From Candidatus Hamiltonella defensa 5AT (Acyrthosiphon pisum) (lineage in GTDB: Bacteria; Pseudomonadota; Gammaproteobacteria; Enterobacterales; Enterobacteriaceae): a DNA stretch of 64,000 bases. Below the pieces are notes generated by a model. It saw only the letters and a list, made by a program, of their open reading frames with translations, was not told the origin of the DNA and searched no databases. The stretch covers positions 744,001-808,000 of the forward strand of contig NC_012751.1 of the NCBI RefSeq assembly GCF_000021705.1, in the 5' to 3' direction. A program made the position numbers and the translations under genes. How positions within the stretch are numbered: position 1 is the first letter of the stretch; each line of letters starts with the position of its first letter. This document shows, one piece after another, positions 57,073 through 64,000 of the stretch.

Positions 57073-58485
57073 TTATAATACTTGAACAGAAACCGTGTTG
57101 GTTGTACCACTGGGTACGAGTGCTCCTGACACCATAATCACGACATCTCCTTTACAGGCCAATTTTTGTTCTAGCGCCTTTTTTTTACCGATATGATAAA
57201 AATCATCCGTAGAATCAATTTTTTTAACCAGAAAAGGAAATACCCCTTTTGTTAAAATCAGCTGCCTTTCTGTCACTTCATTTGTTGTTAATGCCATTAT
57301 CATCGCATGTGGAAAATATTTCCGCACTGATTTTGCGGATTTTCCACCACTGGTCGCCACAATAATCAAGTGAGCATTTAATTTTTCAGCGGTTTCCACA
57401 GCACTCCGACAAATCGCCTCTGTGATCCTGATTTCTTGATTTTCATTCAAAAAATCAATCCGGCTTTGCATAACCAGATCGGTTCGTTTACAAATACTGG
57501 CCATAATTTTTACGGATTCTATCGGATATTTCCCTTTGGCACTTTCACCCGATAGCATTACCGCATCCGTTCCGTCTACGATCGCATTCGCGACATCGCC
57601 TGCTTCAGCACGAGTGGGACGAGGATTTTTAATCATGGAATCAAGCATTTGAGTCGCCGTAATGACCACTTTTCGAGCCCGATTGCATTTTTCAATCATC
57701 ATCTTTTGTGCAAAAATTACTTCTTCGACAGGTATCTCAACACCCAAATCGCCACGAGCGACCATAATGCCATCAGAAACAGCCAAAATTTCATCGAAGT
57801 TATTGAGACCTTCTTCATTTTCAATTTTAGAAATGATTTGAATACCTTCTCCCTTATTTTTATTTAAGAATTCGCGTATTTCTAATACATCAGACGCTTT
57901 TCGAACAAAAGAAGCGGCGACGAAATCAACAGAATGTTGACAACCAAATATCAAATCTTCTTTATCTTTTTCAGTTAGGGCATTCAATTTAATAGAAATT
58001 CCGGGTAAATTCACTCCTTTGTTTTCGCCTAAATCCCCATTATTTTGTACCTTACAGATCACGGCATTTTTTTGGGTCTCTATTACCTCCATGGCGAGCA
58101 AACCATCATCGACTAACACGGTATCGCCGGCTTTTAAATCATTTGCAAATCCAGGGTAAGTGACCGCCACAGTATGAGCATCACCGATGATATTTTGATC
58201 GGTCGTGAACGTGAAGGTTTGACCTATAGATAAAGAAACCTCTTTTCCTCCCTTCAGTTCCTTTGTGCGAATTTCAGGGCCTTTAGTATCCAGTAAAATC
58301 GCCGCTTTTTGATTTGTCTTTTTAATAACGGCTCGCAAATTTTTGATACGTTGTAGGTGCTCATTGTGGTCACCATGCGAAAAATTCAGGCGCATGACAT
58401 TCATACCTGCATTAAGTAACTGCACTAACATCTCTTCTGATTCGCTGCTAGGACCGATAGTGCAAACAATTTTAGTTTTTTTCAT
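57073..58485 (-). CDS. pykF: Pyruvate kinase I
   Basis: Converts phosphoenolpyruvate and ADP to pyruvate and ATP. The order is the TIM barrel ([49 protein letters not shown]), the B domain ([14 protein letters not shown]), the catalytic and metal-binding [28 protein letters not shown] and [18 protein letters not shown], and the allosteric C-terminal domain ([20 protein letters not shown]). Length 470, as E. coli PykF. It converges on plsC; the 106-base gap shows no clear terminator hairpin. Confidence 0.97.
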   Translation of the reverse strand: MKKTKIVCTIGPSSESEEMLVQLLNAGMNVMRLNFSHGDHNEHLQRIKNLRAVIKKTNQKAAILLDTKGPEIRTKELKGGKEVSLSIGQTFTFTTDQNIIGDAHTVAVTYPGFANDLKAGDTVLVDDGLLAMEVIETQKNAVICKVQNNGDLGENKGVNLPGISIKLNALTEKDKEDLIFGCQHSVDFVAASFVRKASDVLEIREFLNKNKGEGIQIISKIENEEGLNNFDEILAVSDGIMVARGDLGVEIPVEEVIFAQKMMIEKCNRARKVVITATQMLDSMIKNPRPTRAEAGDVANAIVDGTDAVMLSGESAKGKYPIESVKIMASICKRTDLVMQSRIDFLNENQEIRITEAICRSAVETAEKLNAHLIIVATSGGKSAKSVRKYFPHAMIMALTTNEVTERQLILTKGVFPFLVKKIDSTDDFYHIGKKKALEQKLACKGDVVIMVSGALVPSGTTNTVSVQVL

Positions 58486-58880
58486 AAAATTTTCTTATGT
58501 AATGAAGAAGGCCTATTAGTTAAATCATCGTAAAATACCCGGATGATATTTTTTTAATAAAGCGCTTTGCTCAGGAAAACAGTAATCACATTATACGAAG
58601 CATACTATGAAAAGGAAGACAAAAATTGAAAGCACAGTGAGAAGAAAATCGAAAAAATGGACTGTGTTCAATTATTCCAAAAATTTTTTAAATCTGATTC
58701 ATTCTACATCACCACTTGATCGTAATAATAAGTCAGATTAGGTAAGACCCTCTGGGTACTTTTCCATTTTGATTCTAGGTGGAGGGCTAATGAGCGGTTT
58801 AACCAAAGATAAAAAGATAACCCCCGGAATATTGTCCTTTCCAGTCATCAAAAACACTCCAATTCACTGGTATCATAGCC
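58486..58880. other. Gene-free stretch upstream of pykF
   Basis: Nearly 400 bases here hold no gene. The part next to 58486 should contain the pykF promoter and leader (minus strand). The rest has short repeats of chance type only; I see no RNA gene. Confidence 0.45.
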
Positions 58881-58976
58881 GCACGGGATAGGTCTTCTTT
58901 TGCCAAGAGACAACGACGGCGGGGCCTTACCCGTTTTCTTTCGCAAAGAGTCCCACCGTCTTCTTATTTCACGCGC
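58881..58976 (-). repeat. Scrap of the IS3-family element
   Basis: About 96 bases match 7971-8067 of the IS3-like element in the same orientation, sharing AGGTCTTCTTTTGC, CCGTTTTCTTTCGCAA and TTTCACGC. On the minus strand this is the end of orfA (AREI... then LRKKTGK-type sequence). Neither transposon end is present. It shows that the element once existed in more than one copy. Confidence 0.65.
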
Positions 58977-58993
58977 AAAATTTTAAAGCCTGG

Positions 58994-59380
58994 TTACAAC
59001 TTTAGTTTTGAACTGTTTTTTCGCATAAAAGCAGGCCCTATACCAGACACTTCTTCTAATTCCTCAATTTCACTGAATTCACCATACTTTTCACGATATT
59101 GCACTATCGCTTCCGCTTTTTTCTTTCCAATACCATTAAGAAATTTCGCTAATTCTTCAGCACTGGCAGTATTAATGCTGATGCGTTCATCCAATTCATT
59201 GGAATCCTTAGTATTTTCTTTTATTTTTTTTCCCTCAACGCCGCCTCTAAAAGATGGGTTTATAGTCGATGAATTATATTTATTATTATTTTGTTCCGAG
59301 GGGGCTGCAAAAACCGTCCACGCTGAACTGATTGTTCCAAGTAATAAAAATACAGGCAGTAGTTTTTTTGTCTTTTTCAT
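58994..59380 (-). CDS. ybaV: YbaV-like helix-hairpin-helix protein (ComEA-related)
   Basis: A secreted small DNA-binding-type protein. The signal peptide is LLPVFLLLGTISSAWTVFA; a polar spacer follows, and the C-terminal half holds two helix-hairpin-helix motifs (SINTASAEELAKFLNGIGKK, FSEIEELEEVSGIGPAFM), like those of ComEA. Length 128 (E. coli YbaV 123). It is next to ppiD, as in E. coli. Its role is unknown in E. coli; ComEA relatives bind incoming DNA in the periplasm. Confidence 0.88.
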   Translation of the reverse strand: MKKTKKLLPVFLLLGTISSAWTVFAAPSEQNNNKYNSSTINPSFRGGVEGKKIKENTKDSNELDERISINTASAEELAKFLNGIGKKKAEAIVQYREKYGEFSEIEELEEVSGIGPAFMRKNSSKLKL

Positions 59381-59527
59381 ATTGTATATTCCATGTGGTT
59401 AAAAGGAACCCAACTTTGCCTGATGCTTTTTTTTACAACAATCAGTTAATTCAAAATATGAGAGACATTGAGAAAACTATTTTTCTTGGTTACAAATATT
59501 TGCAATATAATTCGATATTAATCGCAA

Positions 59528-61402
59528 TTATTGATCTAAAGACCGTATTTCAATATCTGCCTCTTTACGTAAATTTTTTAGTAAGGCCTCTATGTTAGCT
59601 ATGTTATAGCCAGATTGTATGTTGCTTATAAAAGCTTGTTTTTCACTTGAAGTTAATTTCCCTTCCGTCACAGATAAAAACTCAATTAATACGCCATTAT
59701 TATTCTGATCGAAGCTAAAACCATATACGGGTTTGTTTTTTGTTGGCAAGTTTAATGCAAAAATAGATTCAACAAGTGCATTATGATCTGAATTATAAGA
59801 AAGTGCTTTTTCTTCACCAAAACTTAAGCCTGCTGATTTCATCTCTGACGTTCCTTTACCTTCTTTTAAAGCCGCTAAAAATTTTTCACCTTCAACTAGA
59901 ATTTGTTTTTGTGCTTTTTGAGCCCGGATCTGTTTTTGCACTTTGTCTCGGACTTTTTTTAAAGGCTCAATACGTTTAGGTTTATGTTCATCAACACGAA
60001 TGACTACGGCTCGATCACCATCAAGATTAATCATGTCAGCATCACTACCAGTCTGAGTTTTTTTAGCAACCCAATCACCATCAAAAATTGCTTTTATGAC
60101 TGGTTTAATATTAAGTTCAGATGGAACATCATTACGGCCAAAAAAAGCGGTATGCTGCGCTTTTAACCCAGAGACCGTCTCTGCAGAAGCTAATGATTTA
60201 TGATTGTTGATCATCGCTTCACTGACTTTTTTTTGCAAAACATAATATGCTTGTATGGCTTTTTCTTGTTTAATCTTTTCAATCAATTGATTACGAACAA
60301 TAGATAAAGGTTTAACATAAGAGGGTTTTATATCGTTTAAACGAAAGATAAAATAACCAGTAGAGGATTCGATGACACCAGAAAGTTGCCCTTTTTCTGT
60401 TAAATTAGCCTGTTTGATTTCGTCAACAGTAGTATCTGGTTCCAGCCAGCCTAATTGCCCCCCTTTTTTGCGTGAAATACTGTCTATTGATTTATTTTTA
60501 GCCAGGTCAGAAAAAAGCGCTCCCTTTTTTAATTTATCTAAAGTGGTGTCAGCCTCTTTTTTTGTTTTAAGTTGAATGACACTGTAATTTTTAAGCTCGG
60601 GTTGAATGAATTCTGCTGAATGTTGCTCATAAAAGTCTTTTATTTCTGATTTATTGACGGTTATTTTATTTTCCATACTTTCAGCATCCATAATAATAAA
60701 GCTGACTTTGACTTGCTCCGGATTAGTAAAAGTATTTTTGTTTTTATCGTAATAATCTTTTATCTCTTCATCTGTCACTTTTTGGCGATTTTGAAATGTA
60801 TTGAGATTTAAGGTAGCCAGTCTCACGTGACGTTTTTGTAAAAGTAAGGCTGAGATTCTTTTAATTTCATTGGGCAAAACAAACTCGCTGTTTCCAAATA
60901 TCTGTAGTAACTGGTCGTTAATAAGCTGTTGGCGCTGTAATTCAGCGAATTCATCAGGGGTATAGCCCATATTACTAATTAAATTGAGATATTTTTTATT
61001 ATCAAATTGATTATCTGTTTGAAAATACGACATTTTTCTAATCGTGTCTTTGACATGCTCGTCATCTATCTTTAAGCCAAGATGATGAGTGTATTGAACA
61101 ATCAAAATCTGATTGATTAATTGATCAATCACCTTTTTACGTAGCTGTTGCATATAATCTTTATTGTCAGCCAAGGCTAAAAAATGTTCTCCTAACTGTT
61201 GTTTTAAGCGATGACGTTCGTTTTGTAGAGCCTGTTCTAATTGTGCCCGACTTATTTTTTCACCATTCACTTTAGCAACATAATCGGTCGCTCTCCCTAT
61301 GAAGTAGCTACCCAAACCACCTGCAATGAAAGACAACACGATAAAAAACAATATAATTTTTAAGGTAAGGTTTTTAGTAGACGTTCGAAAATATTCCATC
61401 AT
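59528..61402 (-). CDS. ppiD: Periplasmic chaperone PpiD (SurA-like parvulin family)
   Basis: PpiD is anchored in the inner membrane and helps newly exported proteins at the Sec translocon with YfgM. The start is best placed at MMEYFRTSTKNLTLKI (61402); the frame extends five codons more. One membrane segment (IILFFIVLSFIAGGLGSYF) is followed by a SurA-N-like domain (ERHRLKQQLGEHFLALADNK) and a parvulin domain (NYSVIQLKTKKEADTTLDKL, KKGGQLGWLEPDTTVDEI, TGYFIFRLNDIKPSYVKPLS). Length about 624 (E. coli 623). lon follows directly; hupB, which lies between them in E. coli, is absent. Confidence 0.95.
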   Translation of the reverse strand: MMEYFRTSTKNLTLKIILFFIVLSFIAGGLGSYFIGRATDYVAKVNGEKISRAQLEQALQNERHRLKQQLGEHFLALADNKDYMQQLRKKVIDQLINQILIVQYTHHLGLKIDDEHVKDTIRKMSYFQTDNQFDNKKYLNLISNMGYTPDEFAELQRQQLINDQLLQIFGNSEFVLPNEIKRISALLLQKRHVRLATLNLNTFQNRQKVTDEEIKDYYDKNKNTFTNPEQVKVSFIIMDAESMENKITVNKSEIKDFYEQHSAEFIQPELKNYSVIQLKTKKEADTTLDKLKKGALFSDLAKNKSIDSISRKKGGQLGWLEPDTTVDEIKQANLTEKGQLSGVIESSTGYFIFRLNDIKPSYVKPLSIVRNQLIEKIKQEKAIQAYYVLQKKVSEAMINNHKSLASAETVSGLKAQHTAFFGRNDVPSELNIKPVIKAIFDGDWVAKKTQTGSDADMINLDGDRAVVIRVDEHKPKRIEPLKKVRDKVQKQIRAQKAQKQILVEGEKFLAALKEGKGTSEMKSAGLSFGEEKALSYNSDHNALVESIFALNLPTKNKPVYGFSFDQNNNGVLIEFLSVTEGKLTSSEKQAFISNIQSGYNIANIEALLKNLRKEADIEIRSLDQ

Positions 61403-61489
61403 ATGGATGCCACCCACTGTAAAATAAAAAAATAGCCGGAACAGTCAAAAATATGACTTCCCAGCGTGGATCGAATTTGACTTACGTAT

Positions 61490-63919
61490 TTACTCTTGTT
61501 GTGATTTTAAATTTCGTGCTTTAGGTGCAGATTTAGTTTTTAAAACTTTAGTTCTCTTAACTGTCACTTCACTCGAAGTAGAAGAAGTAGAAAAAGGTGC
61601 CTTTTGCAAAGATAATGTTAAAACATCATCAATAGATTTTACGGGATGAATTTCAAGATCAGAAATGATGTTTTCAGGTATTTCTTCTAAATCACGTTTA
61701 TTTTCATCGGGGATTAAAACGATTTTAATATTGCCTCTGTGAGCCGCCAGTAATTTTTCTTTTAAACCACCAATAGGTAATATTAAACCACGTAAAGTAA
61801 TTTCACCTGTCATGGCAACATTCGCTTTTACAGGGTTACCAGTTAAACAAGAGACTAAAGCAGTACAGGTTGCAATACCCGCGCTGGGACCATCTTTTGG
61901 AGTAGCTCCTTCTGGTACATGTACGTGAATATCGCGATTTTCATGAAAATCACTCGAAATACCGAGTTTTCCGGCAAGAGAGCGTACGACAGTTAAAGCA
62001 GCTTGAATAGATTCTTGCATCACTTTACCGAGGGAGCCGGTATAAAGCAGTTTACCTTTTCCTGGAAGAGAAGCGGCCTCTATTGTCAGTAAGTCGCCAC
62101 CTACCTCTGTCCAAGCCAATCCTGTCACTTGACCAATTCTGTTTTCTGAATCAGCACGACCATAATCAAACCGTTGAACACCAAGAAAATCTTTTAAATT
62201 ATTTTCATTAATATCAATGTGCTTTATTTTTTTTTGCATCAATAAAATTTTTACGGCTTTTCGACAAATTTTAGATATTTCACGCTCTAAATTTCGTACA
62301 CCCGCTTCCCTCGTGTAATAACGAATGATGCCGAGAATTGCGCCATCTTCAATGTTAAGCTCATTTTTTTTAATCGCATTACGCTCAAATTGTTTTGATA
62401 ATAAATGTTGTTTCGCAATATTGAGTTTTTCGTCTTCTGTATAACCTGAAAGGCGGATGACTTCCATACGATCTAGTAGTGGAGAAGGGATATTTAATGA
62501 ATTAGATGTGGCGACAAACATAACATCAGAAAGGTCATAATCTACTTCTAGATAATGATCATTAAAAGCAACGTTTTGCTCTGAATCTAGTACTTCCAAT
62601 AGCGCAGAGGCAGGATCTCCACGCATATCTGTCTCCATTTTATCAATTTCATCTAATAAAAAGAGGGGATTTTTTACTTTGACTTTCGCCATTTTTTGAA
62701 TCAGTTTACCGGGCATGGAACCAATATAAGTGCGCCTATGTCCCCGTATTTCGGCTTCATCGCGTACTCCTCCCAGTGCCATTCGGACATATTCACGGCC
62801 CGTTGCATGAGCAATAGATCGGCCCAATGAAGTTTTGCCTACTCCAGGAGGACCCACTAAACATAGAATGGGGCCTTTAATTTTGCTGATTCTACTTTGT
62901 ACCGCAAGATACTCAAGAATGCGGTCTTTAACTCTTTTTAAACCATAATGTTCGGTATCTAGCACTGCCTGTGCCTTGATTAAATCTTTTTTAACTTTGC
63001 TGCGGTTGTGCCAGGGAACCTGTAGCATCCAGTCAATGTAACCCCGCACAACGGTGGCTTCCGCAGACATAGGAGGCATCATTTTTAATTTTTTCAGTTC
63101 AGATTCTGTTTTTTCACGTGCTTCCTTGGGAATTTTTGCCGCTTCAATTTTACGTTTTAGCATCTCGTATTCGTCAGGAATATTGTCCATTTCGCCTATT
63201 TCTTTCTGAATGGCTTTCATCTGTTCATTCAGATAATATTCGCGCTGGCTTTTTTCCATCTGTTTTTTAACACGCCCACGAATGCGTTTTTCTATCTGTA
63301 ATAAATCTATTTCTGATGCCATGATATTCATCAGCTGTGTAAAACGCTCAGTGAGATCGGGCATTTCTAAAATATTTTGTTTCTCATTTAATTTCAATGA
63401 AATATGAGCGGCAATCATGTCTGAGAGACGTTCCGCATCATTAATGAGGTTTAAAGAAGTCAATACTTCGGATGGAATTTTTTTATTTAATTTAACGTAA
63501 ACCTCAAATTGACTCATCAGAGCTCGTACGGATATTTCCTGCTCAGGCTTTTCTATGACTTTTGGATTAATGTATTCAAATTCAGCTGAGAAGTAGCCTG
63601 AATCCTCACGTAAAGCTGTTATACGTGCGCGCTTTAGTCCTTCTACTAAAATTTTTACTGTGCCATCAGGCAACTTCAGTATTTGCAAAATGGAAGCCAC
63701 AGTGCCTACAGAAAATAAATCATCCATGCAAGGTTCATCAGCCGCCGCTTCTTTTTGAGCGACAAGCAACAATTTTTTACCATAATCCATTCCTGCTTTT
63801 AGGCATCGAATGGATTTTTCTCGACCAATAAATAATGGGATCACCATGTGAGGAAAAACCACAACATCACGCAGTGGTAAGACGGGAATTTGTACGCGTT
63901 CGGAACGCTTAAGGTTCAT
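61490..63919 (-). CDS. lon: ATP-dependent protease Lon
   Basis: Lon degrades misfolded and regulatory proteins. The N-terminal substrate domain starts RVQIPVLPLRDVVVFPHMVI; the AAA+ module has the Walker A LVGPPGVGKTSLGRSIAHAT and Walker B LFLLDEIDKM; the protease domain has the catalytic Ser in TPKDGPSAGIATC and Lys in GGLKEKLLAAHRGN. Length 809 (E. coli 784), with about 25 extra Ser/Lys-rich residues at the C-terminus (SSTSSEVTVKRTKVLK). ATG 63919 aligns with the family start. The upstream clpX lies outside the window, if kept; no heat-shock promoter is recognised in the last 80 bases. Confidence 0.97.
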   Translation of the reverse strand: MNLKRSERVQIPVLPLRDVVVFPHMVIPLFIGREKSIRCLKAGMDYGKKLLLVAQKEAAADEPCMDDLFSVGTVASILQILKLPDGTVKILVEGLKRARITALREDSGYFSAEFEYINPKVIEKPEQEISVRALMSQFEVYVKLNKKIPSEVLTSLNLINDAERLSDMIAAHISLKLNEKQNILEMPDLTERFTQLMNIMASEIDLLQIEKRIRGRVKKQMEKSQREYYLNEQMKAIQKEIGEMDNIPDEYEMLKRKIEAAKIPKEAREKTESELKKLKMMPPMSAEATVVRGYIDWMLQVPWHNRSKVKKDLIKAQAVLDTEHYGLKRVKDRILEYLAVQSRISKIKGPILCLVGPPGVGKTSLGRSIAHATGREYVRMALGGVRDEAEIRGHRRTYIGSMPGKLIQKMAKVKVKNPLFLLDEIDKMETDMRGDPASALLEVLDSEQNVAFNDHYLEVDYDLSDVMFVATSNSLNIPSPLLDRMEVIRLSGYTEDEKLNIAKQHLLSKQFERNAIKKNELNIEDGAILGIIRYYTREAGVRNLEREISKICRKAVKILLMQKKIKHIDINENNLKDFLGVQRFDYGRADSENRIGQVTGLAWTEVGGDLLTIEAASLPGKGKLLYTGSLGKVMQESIQAALTVVRSLAGKLGISSDFHENRDIHVHVPEGATPKDGPSAGIATCTALVSCLTGNPVKANVAMTGEITLRGLILPIGGLKEKLLAAHRGNIKIVLIPDENKRDLEEIPENIISDLEIHPVKSIDDVLTLSLQKAPFSTSSTSSEVTVKRTKVLKTKSAPKARNLKSQQE

Positions 63920-64000
63920 GAAGGTCTCTCTATAGTTTTGTCTTTGTATAATTAGACCTTTTTAAAAACCTATCAGATTGTGATTTCTGAGGTGCTCGTT

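Noticed and set aside
59175..60575. Several plus-strand ORFs over ybaV and ppiD
   Set aside because: They lie antisense to well-identified genes and show no family motifs.

Overview
The window reads as a piece of the chromosome of an insect-associated gammaproteobacterium of the Enterobacterales, most like the aphid secondary symbionts Hamiltonella or Regiella. The reasons are: almost every gene is a recognisable enterobacterial housekeeping gene in short blocks that keep E. coli/Yersinia order; the blocks are joined in a non-ancestral order; base composition is moderately AT-rich; and there are decaying genes, insertion-sequence debris and a group II intron, as expected in a host-restricted genome that still keeps a cell envelope and biosynthesis. 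The species is inferred from gene content only.

Layout. 1-6659: end of pilF, decayed rodZ, then ispG, hisS, yfgM, bamB and der. 6700-8670: graveyard of three transposon remnants (IS630-like, IS3-like, IS5-like). 8711-17321: glnS, pyrG, eno, queC, zipA, ligA. 17398-19674: an OafA-type membrane acyltransferase and a frameshifted cytR, both on the minus strand. 20029-31668, minus strand: tamB-tamA, then apaH, rsmA, pdxA, surA, lptD. 32021-41439: pdxB, usg, truA, dedA, accD, folC, dedD, cvpA, purF, ubiX, in the E. coli order. 41488-44309: yibN, secB and a single reading frame that joins gpsA to cysE. 44631-46887: ubiK, hldE, rplI. 46936-49960: a full-length-looking group II intron, degraded gene pieces and the 3' part of a tRNA-Lys gene that looks like an integration scar. 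49960-56966: lolA, parE, a secreted S66-family LD-carboxypeptidase-like gene, parC, plsC. 57073-63919, minus strand: pykF, an IS3 scrap, ybaV-like, ppiD, lon.

Together the genes supply outer-membrane assembly and surface biogenesis (BamB, YfgM, TamA/TamB, SurA, LptD, LolA, PpiD, HldE), isoprenoid, vitamin B6, folate, purine, ubiquinone and fatty-acid steps (IspG, PdxA/PdxB, FolC, PurF, UbiX/UbiK, AccD, PlsC), translation and RNA modification (HisS, GlnS, Der, RsmA, TruA, QueC, L9) and chromosome and division functions (LigA, ParC/ParE, ZipA).

The most notable observations are: the in-frame GpsA-CysE fusion, explainable by one deleted base where two overlapping genes met; a SurA that has cleanly lost its second parvulin domain; the cytR frameshift in a run of eight A; rplI cut off from its usual operon partners next to the intron; and the partial tRNA-Lys with phased repeats beside it. 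I found no CRISPR array, no rRNA gene and no convincing new multi-gene defence or toxin system.
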